From Bacteroidia bacterium (GTDB lineage Bacteria > Bacteroidota > Bacteroidia > AKYH767-A > OLB10), in NCBI GenBank assembly GCA_025450095.1, contig JANWID010000207.1:1-5573 (forward strand): a DNA stretch of 5,573 bases. Direction: 5' to 3'. Position numbers and translations under genes: made by a program. A model generated the notes under the pieces. The model was not told the DNA's origin. It saw nothing but the letters and a program-made list of their open reading frames with translations, and ran no database searches. This document shows positions 1 through 5,407 of this stretch, piece after piece (position 1 is the first letter of the stretch; every line of letters begins with the position of its first letter).

Positions 1-65
1 GGGTATAAATGTTCACCGGCCAGCGAAAATTTTGAAAATAGTCTGCAATGTTACAGCTAAATTAA

Positions 66-2594
66 TTATGGTTCGCTATCCTCTTCATATTCAACTTCCA
101 GCTCTTCCTGGTTTTTGGGTTTTTCCACGGTAGATGCGGCTGTATTTTTCTTTCCGAATTCCTGCTTCAGTATATTTTTAAAAGTCTGGGATTCAGCCTG
201 GATCTCCCGGGTTATTTTCTGCTCCACTCCCTGCCTGTCCCATGTAAATTTAGGGTCTCCACCGGGGCCTTTCATCGACAGGTAGAGCATAGGTCGGCCA
301 AGACCGTCATCCTCAATGGTACCGAATTCGGTATGTTGTTGTTTTATCTTCCTGCCCATTAGTTGCGAAAGATAGAGCTGCAGCTTATAATCGACCATAT
401 TGTCAAAACTGTGCTTACCGTTTACTGTAATATCCGCAGCGCTGCTATGAATTTCCATACTTGGCACATAGACTACACGGTTCTTTATTTCTATCGTATT
501 TGTTAAGGTAGAGAATTTGACTGTTTTAAAATCCGCAGCTTTGAGGTATTTCGAAAGAGCCATCAGGGATTGTAAATTGATCAGTTCTCCATTCTCAATT
601 TTAATGTCACTTTTTAACAGCACCGAATTACTGTTTATCTCCAGCTTATTGCTCCATTTCGACCGGAAATCAACTGTTGCAGTTATTATCCCCTTGAGGT
701 TTTTATCCATAATCACTTGCTGGCCAAAATTCCCCATTTCATAGAATAACTTATTTATATCCAGTTGATTGATATTTGCAACACAATTAATCTTCAGACT
801 ATCTATATCACGATCATCAACAGAGCCGGCTAATTGCACAGAGCCATCAACACTTTTAAAAGTCAGGTTCCTGGTTTCGAGCAATCGATTTGCTAAGGAA
901 ACGCTACCCCGGATATCAGTTGATTGAAATTTTCGAAACCGAAGATCAACTACATCAATTTCAAGCTGCAATTTTAGCTTATCGGAAAAAACAAGCCTGT
1001 AGGTTGTATCGTTATGAGCTCCTTCGCGTTCGAGCAGCTCATCAAGGCGAATTAATCCCGATGATAGTGAAGCGTCGACCCACAATGCCTGGTTTTCTGA
1101 AAACAGCCATGCAAACAGATTGCGGAATGTCCCTTTAAGATTGAAATCACTACTTCCGGCATTACCATTCAGAGTCTCTACCAGGAGATCGTTGCCTCTT
1201 AAATGCATTGATCCATTAAACCTGGTAAAAGCAACGGGGTTATTTTTTACATGGAAAGAAACATTACTGAACCGGATATTTCCGGACGAACGGTAAGTCG
1301 ATTTTTCGTCTGCGATACCATTGAATTCGGCATCTACGAATGCAGTACCGGAAATATCTTCCAGGGTATCGGGCTTAAAGAATTTGCTAAGTGCCTTTAA
1401 ATCGACTTCAAGGGATGCATCTACGTTTAATCGCGGATGATTGAAATTTTCAATCTCAATAGTTGCTTTTACCGGTTTTCCTTCGAGAGAAGCTGTCATG
1501 TTTTCCAGTTTCAGGAAAGTTACCGGGTTCGCTTTGTTTTTGCGGTTTGTAAAAAATCCTTTTCCGTTTAGCTGCTTCAGTTTATACGGAGTATTTTTTG
1601 GATTGAGATAAGCATCTTTGCTGGTGAAAGTAAATTCTACCAGTGGAGTGTGTTTTACTCCTGACTTACCTTTAATGCTTCCTTCAAATGTGATTTCCCC
1701 TGAGTAATTATATTCATTCTGTCCGCTGTTATATTTTTCCGGAATCAATGAAAGCAGTGAAGGAAGATCAGCTTCCGGAGAACGGATAGCAAGATCGAGA
1801 TCCATATATTCAGGATAGCTAGTTATGGATCCATCAACAGCAAGCTTCAAACCGGCAAGATGTAACAACGAATTTCTGAATGTATATGTTCCTTTTATCC
1901 TGTCGACATCCAGCCCAAGCTGCACTTTGCAATCTTTGCCTGAGAGGTACCGCACTTTCTCAATGATCACAGAAGCATTTTTCAGATTTCCTTCTGTTGC
2001 CAGGTGGTAATTGTCGTTATTAAAATTTCCCTGCAGCGTGCCTTCTTCAATCAACATGGAAATATCATGTTGCCGGGCGACATCGTAATAGAGCACATTT
2101 ACATTTTTAAATTCAACCTGCTCCAGTCCGATCTGCATGCCGGAATCATTCCCATTGCTTTTCCAGATCCTGTAGTTGGCGACTCCATTTTCATCTACCT
2201 GCAGGTTGAGTGTAGCATTTTCCAAAACTATTTTCTTAAGACGGTATTCATCCTTGAAGATGCTGAGGGGATTCAATTGCAACGAAAGTCGTGCGGCATT
2301 CAATACCGTTCCGGTAGATATGAATCCTTTGGCTTCACCCGCTTTAATATTTACGAATTCCACAGAAGCATATGGAAACGCCCTGAGAAAAGAAAAAGAA
2401 ATATCTGCTACTTCAATCTTTGCGGTCAGGTGATCGTTGAGCGATTGTACCACCATTTGTTTAACCTTATCCCGATATAAAAAAGAAAGCAGACAAATGA
2501 GCAGGATTATAAAAGCGAATGTCGCAGCAACAATCAGCAGGATTCGTTTTAATGGATGTGTTGGTGAATTATTACTGCCACCATTCAAAATCAT
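66..2594 (-). CDS. AsmA-like inner-membrane-anchored envelope protein
   Basis: Encodes 842 residues from the ATG at 2594. A GTG two codons upstream (2600) is an alternative start; ATG is preferred because neither has a convincing ribosome binding site. A short cytoplasmic N-terminus ending in Lys-Arg precedes one transmembrane helix (about residues 18-40), and the rest should lie in the periplasm. Just after the helix comes the typical AsmA opening: a short amphipathic stretch, then LNPLSIF and a DENGVANYRIW motif. The middle is long alternating beta-strand sequence. The AsmA-like C-terminal region is recognisable from IENGELINLQSL (about 665) to ADITVNGKHSF (about 720). The tail is acidic (EELEVEYEEDSEP). 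AsmA/TamB-type proteins form long hydrophobic grooves thought to move phospholipids between inner and outer membranes; that role is inferred here from family. The gene is monocistronic as far as visible, being cut off from the upstream sod gene by a terminator. No frameshift is seen. Family assignment is confident, the exact substrate unknown. Confidence 0.88.
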   Translation of the reverse strand: MILNGGSNNSPTHPLKRILLIVAATFAFIILLICLLSFLYRDKVKQMVVQSLNDHLTAKIEVADISFSFLRAFPYASVEFVNIKAGEAKGFISTGTVLNAARLSLQLNPLSIFKDEYRLKKIVLENATLNLQVDENGVANYRIWKSNGNDSGMQIGLEQVEFKNVNVLYYDVARQHDISMLIEEGTLQGNFNNDNYHLATEGNLKNASVIIEKVRYLSGKDCKVQLGLDVDRIKGTYTFRNSLLHLAGLKLAVDGSITSYPEYMDLDLAIRSPEADLPSLLSLIPEKYNSGQNEYNYSGEITFEGSIKGKSGVKHTPLVEFTFTSKDAYLNPKNTPYKLKQLNGKGFFTNRKNKANPVTFLKLENMTASLEGKPVKATIEIENFNHPRLNVDASLEVDLKALSKFFKPDTLEDISGTAFVDAEFNGIADEKSTYRSSGNIRFSNVSFHVKNNPVAFTRFNGSMHLRGNDLLVETLNGNAGSSDFNLKGTFRNLFAWLFSENQALWVDASLSSGLIRLDELLEREGAHNDTTYRLVFSDKLKLQLEIDVVDLRFRKFQSTDIRGSVSLANRLLETRNLTFKSVDGSVQLAGSVDDRDIDSLKINCVANINQLDINKLFYEMGNFGQQVIMDKNLKGIITATVDFRSKWSNKLEINSNSVLLKSDIKIENGELINLQSLMALSKYLKAADFKTVKFSTLTNTIEIKNRVVYVPSMEIHSSAADITVNGKHSFDNMVDYKLQLYLSQLMGRKIKQQHTEFGTIEDDGLGRPMLYLSMKGPGGDPKFTWDRQGVEQKITREIQAESQTFKNILKQEFGKKNTAASTVEKPKNQEELEVEYEEDSEP

Positions 2595-2775
2595 GCTCAC
2601 GGATTTCCAGGATTACCATTATTCATGAAGCGGACAGTTTGCTTCGCATCGGATGTAGCCACCTTTTTGAAAATTGGGCAGGGCTGATTTATTATAATGC
2701 AAAAAAACCCTATTTATTGCTCCTGGTGCGGTATACCGGGGAATATCTTTCAACAGATTTATGTGCATTAAAAAA

Positions 2776-2799
2776 CCCCCGGTGACGGGGGTTTTTTTT
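2776..2799. terminator. Bidirectional intrinsic terminator after sod
   Basis: A perfect 6-bp stem CCCCCG (2776-2781) and CGGGGG (2786-2791) encloses a GTGA loop. It is flanked by six A (2770-2775) and eight T (2792-2799), so it can work on both strands. On the minus strand it terminates sod; the A-tract begins inside the sod TAA stop codon (2798-2800), leaving essentially no 3' untranslated spacer. It isolates sod from the downstream AsmA gene. Confidence 0.9.
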
Positions 2800-3400
2800 A
2801 TCCTGCAAAGCGTTTGGAAGCTTCGTCCCAATTGACAACGTTCCAGAATGCAGTCACATAATCGGGACGACGATTCTGATAATGCAGATAATAGGCATGC
2901 TCCCAAACATCCAGGCCCAGAATGGGTGTGCCTTTAACTTCAGCAACATCCATCAATGGGTTATCCTGATTGGGAGTAGAGCTAATTTCGAGTTTGCCGG
3001 AGCTGTTTTTGATCAGCCAGGCCCAGCCCGACCCAAATCGACCGGTTGCTGCAGCAGCAAATTTGTTTTTGAATTCATCAAAATTTCCAAAGGTCCCGTT
3101 AATGGCGTCAGCTAAAGGTCCGGATGGAGTTGCTTTAGCATTCGGGGTAAGAAGCATCCAGAACAGGGAATGATTGTAATGCCCACCACCATTATTTCGT
3201 ACTGGTGCCGGGTATTTTGAAATCTGCTTGCATATTTCTTCTACAGACAGCTTTTCTGCATCGGTACCGGTGATGGCATTGTTAATGTTTGTTACATAAG
3301 CCTGGTGGTGCTTACCATGATGGATTTCCATGGTTTTTGCATCGATATGTGGCTCCAGAGCGTTAAAAGCATAGGGAAGTTTGGGTAGTTCAAAGGCCAT
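2798..3400 (-). CDS. sodA: Superoxide dismutase, Fe/Mn family
   Basis: A 200-residue protein, the usual length for the family, with no signal peptide, so cytoplasmic. It converts superoxide to oxygen and hydrogen peroxide. The N-terminal helical domain opens with [16 protein letters not shown] and MEIHHGKHH. Metal ligands are H27, H77 (in [11 protein letters not shown]), D164 and H168 (in the signature DVWEHAYY, 164-171). Y35 is the second-sphere gateway tyrosine. The active-site glutamine comes from the C-terminal domain (Q145 in PNQDNPLM), with glycine rather than glutamine in the GGGHYNH motif. In family terms that is the Mn-type arrangement, but some Bacteroidota enzymes are cambialistic, so metal use is not settled by sequence; sodB is an alternative name. 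The ATG at 3400 is fixed by the conserved N-terminus. The gene stands alone: it has its own promoter, is divergent from the lipoprotein gene, and ends in a terminator. Confidence 0.97.
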   Translation of the reverse strand: MAFELPKLPYAFNALEPHIDAKTMEIHHGKHHQAYVTNINNAITGTDAEKLSVEEICKQISKYPAPVRNNGGGHYNHSLFWMLLTPNAKATPSGPLADAINGTFGNFDEFKNKFAAAATGRFGSGWAWLIKNSSGKLEISSTPNQDNPLMDVAEVKGTPILGLDVWEHAYYLHYQNRRPDYVTAFWNVVNWDEASKRFAG

Positions 3401-3445
3401 GATTTTTAGGTTTTTATATAAATATTTGGACGATTATTAAAGGTG

Positions 3446-3478
3446 TAAAGATAACAAACACCAGCCACTTTCCGGAAA
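3446..3478 (-). promoter_or_regulatory. Putative sod promoter (Bacteroidota type)
   Basis: Read on the minus strand, TATCTTTA (3453-3446) matches the Bacteroidota -7 box TAnnTTTG at all fixed positions but the last. A TTTC at 3478-3475, one mismatch from TTTG, lies 21 nt upstream as a candidate -33 element. The predicted leader is about 40 nt and ends in an A-rich stretch before the ATG, without a Shine-Dalgarno sequence, which is normal for this phylum. Confidence 0.55.
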
Positions 3479-3479
3479 G
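3468..3479. promoter_or_regulatory. Perfect 12-bp palindrome upstream of sod
   Basis: CTTTCCGGAAAG is a perfect palindrome covering the candidate -33 element of the sod promoter. Its position fits an operator for a regulator of sod, but no known binding motif is recognised and the site is short. The regulatory role is an inference from symmetry and position only. Confidence 0.3.
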
Positions 3480-3517
3480 AGGCACATCGCTTCAGCAGGC
3501 TCTGGATTTATTTTTTA

Positions 3518-3535
3518 ACTTACTGGTTAGTATGT
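3518..3535. promoter_or_regulatory. TetR-operator-like inverted repeat before lipoprotein gene
   Basis: ACTTACT-GGTT-AGTATGT is an imperfect inverted repeat: 6 of 7 arm positions pair, with a perfect TACT/AGTA core around GGTT. It overlaps the candidate -33 element of the lipoprotein promoter. The ACTnnCCnGT-like core resembles operators of many TetR-family repressors; this is a resemblance, and no such regulator is encoded in the window. Confidence 0.35.
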
Positions 3536-3555
3536 ATTTTATTACTATATCTTTG
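3527..3555 (+). promoter_or_regulatory. Consensus Bacteroidota promoter of lipoprotein gene
   Basis: TATCTTTG at 3548-3555 is an exact match to the -7 box TAnnTTTG. TTAG at 3527-3530 lies 17 nt upstream as a one-mismatch -33 element. Transcription should start near 3560, giving a leader of about 45 nt to the ATG at 3605. The start region is AT-rich with no Shine-Dalgarno sequence. This is the best promoter match in the window, which suggests substantial expression. Confidence 0.7.
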
Positions 3556-3604
3556 CGCCTTCAAATTCTTATTCAAGCACAATTTAATTAAACCAATCAT
3601 TACG

Positions 3605-3817
3605 ATGAAAAAAGTATTTGCCGTTATGGCGATCCTGGGAATGTTTGCTTTCGTAGCATGCGGACCTAAAGCAGAAGAAAAATCAGAAGAAGCTACAGAA
3701 CAGGTACAGGAAGCTGCTGAAGCTACTACTGAGCCTGCAGCTGAAGTTGCTGCAACTGTTGATTCCTCAGCTGTTGCAACTCCTGATTCTGCTGGTGCAA
3801 CTCCTGCTCCACACTAA
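3605..3817 (+). CDS. Small Ala/Glu/Thr-rich lipoprotein of unknown function
   Basis: Encodes 70 residues. The N-terminus is a lipoprotein signal peptide: MKK, a hydrophobic stretch (residues 4-17) and a lipobox FVAC with the lipidated cysteine at C19. The mature 52 residues are low-complexity and acidic. After the cysteine there are 14 Ala, 9 Glu and 6 Thr in 51 residues, with no aromatic, Leu, Ile, Met, Arg or Asn residue, so a disordered tether is more likely than a folded domain. The first half (KAEEKSEEATEQVQEAAEA) could form a charged helix; the second half is Ala/Thr/Pro/Ser-rich with a short repeated ATPxxx unit. The acidic KAEE stretch shortly after the cysteine loosely resembles surface-export signals of Bacteroidota lipoproteins, which is only suggestive. 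A consensus promoter in front and a strong terminator behind show that this is a real single-gene unit. No function is recognised. Confidence 0.85.
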   Translation: MKKVFAVMAILGMFAFVACGPKAEEKSEEATEQVQEAAEATTEPAAEVAATVDSSAVATPDSAGATPAPH

Positions 3818-3839
3818 TCAGTTCCTGATTAAAAAAACG

Positions 3840-3866
3840 GCCGCTTCTTTTTGAAGCGGCTTTTTT
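3840..3866. terminator. Bidirectional terminator between lipoprotein gene and SDR
   Basis: A perfect 8-bp stem GCCGCTTC (3840-3847) and GAAGCGGC (3853-3860) has a five-T loop and is followed by six T (3861-3866). Seven A at 3831-3837 on the other side give a T-tract on the minus strand as well. It lies 22 bp after the lipoprotein stop and 31 bp after the SDR stop, so it can end both convergent genes. Confidence 0.92.
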
Positions 3867-3897
3867 ATTTTCCGGCGGTTATTAATTTCTGCGATGG

Positions 3898-4686
3898 TTA
3901 CAGGCATCCTGTTCTTCCTCCGTCCACAGGAATATTGATACCTGTGATGTAGGAAGACGATTGACCAGCAAGGAAAGCTACTGCGGCAGCGATTTCCGTT
4001 GGATCACCAAAGCGCCCCATTGGAATTTCTCCGATCATTTCTTTTTCAAGCTCAGCAGCCGGTTTTCCGGTCTTATTTGATTTTGCTTCAATAATCGAAG
4101 ATAAACGTTGTGTAAGCGTTGCTCCCGGCAATACATTGTTGACGGTAATCCGGAAAGGTGCCAGTTCATTAGCGAGTGTTTTGGACCAGTTAGCTACGGC
4201 GGCACGAATGGTATTGGACACACCCAGACCTTTCAGAGGCAGTTTGACGGACGTAGAAATGATATTGATTATTCGCCCATAGCCTTCTCGTTTCATTCCA
4301 GGTATGAATGCCTGTGCCAGCACCTGGTTACAGATCAGGTGTTGTGTAAATGTTGTAGTGAAATCTGAGATTTTTGCTTCAGTTATTGGTCCGCCCGGAG
4401 GTCCCCCGGTATTATTAACCAGTATGTGAGCTATATTTCCACGTTGCAACCAGGCATCCACCTGTGAACGGACTGTTTCCGGTTCTGAAAAATCTGCAAC
4501 AATATAATCGTGGCGCTGAAAATCGTTTTTTGGAAGTGTTTCAATAACACTTTTTAAGGAGGTTTCATTTCGGGCGATCAGTGTTATGGAAGCATTCAAA
4601 GATGCCAGTTCCCGGGCTACTGCAAGGCCGATCCCCTGAGTGCTGCCGCAAACCACTGCCCGTTTGTTGATCAAATCAATATTCAT
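3898..4686 (-). CDS. Atypical short-chain dehydrogenase/reductase (SDR) family protein
   Basis: 262 residues, a normal length for classical SDRs. The Rossmann fold begins with VVCGSTQGIG (glycines 14, 18, 20); R39 after strand 2 suggests NADP(H); the NNTGG motif is at 91-95 and PVDGG near the end. The catalytic tetrad is mostly missing. S144 is present, but 13 residues on, where Tyr is expected, is S157, and four further, where Lys is expected, is R161 (GVSNTIRAAV). The usual Asn position appears to be H116. This SNxxR pattern is typical of the beta-ketoacyl-ACP-reductase-like SDR subgroup (cd05344, from memory), known to deviate from the tetrad. Annotation as a 3-oxoacyl-ACP reductase would therefore be unsafe, and the substrate is unknown. 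It is divergent from the 3-hydroxyanthranilate dioxygenase gene, so a role in aromatic or tryptophan catabolism is possible but inferred from position. The ATG at 4686 fits the fold start and appears nearly leaderless. Confidence 0.9.
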   Translation of the reverse strand: MNIDLINKRAVVCGSTQGIGLAVARELASLNASITLIARNETSLKSVIETLPKNDFQRHDYIVADFSEPETVRSQVDAWLQRGNIAHILVNNTGGPPGGPITEAKISDFTTTFTQHLICNQVLAQAFIPGMKREGYGRIINIISTSVKLPLKGLGVSNTIRAAVANWSKTLANELAPFRITVNNVLPGATLTQRLSSIIEAKSNKTGKPAAELEKEMIGEIPMGRFGDPTEIAAAVAFLAGQSSSYITGINIPVDGGRTGCL

Positions 4687-4704
4687 GGTGTAAAGATATA
4701 CACC
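4687..4704. promoter_or_regulatory. Inverted repeat enclosing the SDR -7 box
   Basis: GGTGTA-AAGATA-TACACC has perfect 6-bp arms around a 6-bp spacer and directly abuts the SDR start codon (4684-4686). It covers the whole -7 box, so a protein bound here would block transcription. An operator role is inferred from geometry; no cognate regulator is visible. Confidence 0.4.
4691..4698 (-). promoter_or_regulatory. SDR -7 promoter box, predicted leaderless start
   Basis: On the minus strand TATCTTTA (4698-4691) matches TAnnTTTG except for its last base and is followed by CACC and then the ATG. With the usual short distance from this box to the start point, transcription would begin at or within a base or two of the ATG, giving a leaderless mRNA. 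No clear TTTG is seen about 20 nt upstream, so the promoter may be weak or activator-dependent. Confidence 0.5.
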
Positions 4705-4755
4705 TGCACGTTATCCGCTACCTGTGCATTAGGGGAAAAGAACATCATCGCAAAC

Positions 4756-4771
4756 TCTGATTCCTATCAGA
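4756..4771. promoter_or_regulatory. Inverted repeat upstream of the dioxygenase gene
   Basis: TCTGAT-TCCT-ATCAGA has perfect 6-bp arms with a 4-bp spacer. Its left arm contains the candidate -33 element of the dioxygenase promoter. No T-tract follows and no gene ends here, so it is not a terminator. Operator function is inferred from symmetry and location. Confidence 0.35.
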
Positions 4772-4787
4772 ATATTATTTATTTTAG
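4756..4787 (+). promoter_or_regulatory. Putative promoter of 3-hydroxyanthranilate dioxygenase gene
   Basis: TATTTTAG (4780-4787) differs from TAnnTTTG at one fixed position, and TCTG (4756-4759) differs from TTTG at one position, with 20 nt between them. The predicted leader is roughly 38 nt. Because both boxes are imperfect and the region is AT-rich, this is a moderate-to-weak prediction. Confidence 0.4.
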
Positions 4788-4802
4788 CAATTGAATATTA
4801 TT
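4770..4802 (+). repeat. 10-bp direct repeat flanking the dioxygenase -7 box
   Basis: GAATATTATT occurs at 4770-4779 and again at 4793-4802, 23 bp apart start to start, about two helical turns. The pair brackets the candidate -7 box. It could be a tandem protein-binding site or chance in AT-rich sequence. Confidence 0.3.
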
Positions 4803-4829
4803 CCAAACATTTAATCACGAGATCATCGC

Positions 4830-5357
4830 ATGGCTATTCCTCCGGTATTTAATTTTAAAAAATGGATTGCTGAAAACCGTCATAGGCTGAAACCTCCGGT
4901 CGGCAACCAGGTGGTGTATACACCGAACCAGGACTTTATTGTTATGGTAGTTGGTGGACCTAATTCCAGGAAAGATTATCATTTTAATGAAACTGAGGAA
5001 TTCTACTATCAGCTTGAAGGTGATATCCAGGTGAAAGTTATGGAAGATGGTAAGCCACGAACGATCGACATCCATGAAGGTGATATTTTTCTTCTTCCAC
5101 CAAACACTCCGCATTCGCCGCAAAGAGGACCAAATACTATTGGCCTGGTGATGGAAGTACAACGACGTGAAGGCATGAAGGATCGCTTGCAATGGTATTG
5201 CGAAAATTGCAACAACCAGTTGTTCGAAGATGTTTTTGATCTGAAAGATATTGTAACGGAACTGCCGAAAGCAATGGAGCGTTTTTATTCTTCAGTTGAA
5301 AAACGTACGTGTAAAAATTGCGGTGCGGTGATGGAGCCTCCCCCAAAACTTTCATAA
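4830..5357 (+). CDS. nbaC: 3-hydroxyanthranilate 3,4-dioxygenase
   Basis: A 175-residue cupin-fold enzyme that opens the ring of 3-hydroxyanthranilate with O2 to give 2-amino-3-carboxymuconate semialdehyde, the step leading to quinolinate/NAD or onward to 2-aminomuconate catabolism. The catalytic Fe(II) ligands H51, E57 and H95 are all present (HFNETEEF; PPNTPHSPQR). Substrate-binding R47, R99 and E109 match the residues described in the bacterial enzyme. A C-terminal rubredoxin-like second iron site has two CxxC pairs, C124/C127 (YCENC) and C161/C164 (CKNC), as in the bacterial form of the family. The protein is full length, with no signal peptide, so cytoplasmic. The ATG at 4830 matches the family N-terminus (PPVFNFKKWI). 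It is divergent from the SDR and converges on the HflX-like gene 50 bp away. Also named haaO or kynurenine-pathway HAO. No other kynurenine gene is in the window. Confidence 0.96.
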   Translation: MAIPPVFNFKKWIAENRHRLKPPVGNQVVYTPNQDFIVMVVGGPNSRKDYHFNETEEFYYQLEGDIQVKVMEDGKPRTIDIHEGDIFLLPPNTPHSPQRGPNTIGLVMEVQRREGMKDRLQWYCENCNNQLFEDVFDLKDIVTELPKAMERFYSSVEKRTCKNCGAVMEPPPKLS

Positions 5358-5407
5358 GGGAAGTTCTGAAATTATAACGCAGTAAAAATTGATTTTTTAA
5401 AGAGCGC

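Noticed and set aside
1..60. A plus-strand frame open from the window edge to TAA at 58-60, which could be the end of a convergent gene
   Set aside because: Only 19 codons are visible, their sequence is not recognisable, and a run this short is open by chance fairly often. It cannot be excluded without sequence to the left.
2004..2480. A 158-codon plus-strand open frame within the AsmA gene
   Set aside because: It lies antisense to conserved AsmA coding sequence, has no promoter or family resemblance, and its composition is that of a reverse-complement shadow.
2691..2696. TATAAT on the minus strand upstream of the AsmA gene as a -10 box
   Set aside because: Bacteroidota primary sigma factors use TAnnTTTG rather than TATAAT, and no suitable upstream element is present.
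2619..2906. A 95-codon minus-strand open frame running from inside sod through its terminator
   Set aside because: It overlaps sod in another frame and crosses a strong terminator hairpin; no family features.
3442..3462. GGTGT-N11-ACACC near sod as the same operator as at the SDR promoter
   Set aside because: The arms resemble each other but the spacer is 11 bp rather than 6, so one dimeric protein is unlikely to read both sites alike; part of the likeness comes from the shared promoter box.
4815..5192. A 125-codon minus-strand open frame across the dioxygenase gene
   Set aside because: It is antisense to a fully conserved enzyme with every catalytic residue present; the protein shows no recognisable features.
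5383..5399. AT-only hairpin (TAAAAA / TTTTTA) between the dioxygenase and HflX-like genes as a terminator
   Set aside because: The 6-bp stem has no G-C pair and would be very unstable; it is much weaker than the two clear terminators in the window.
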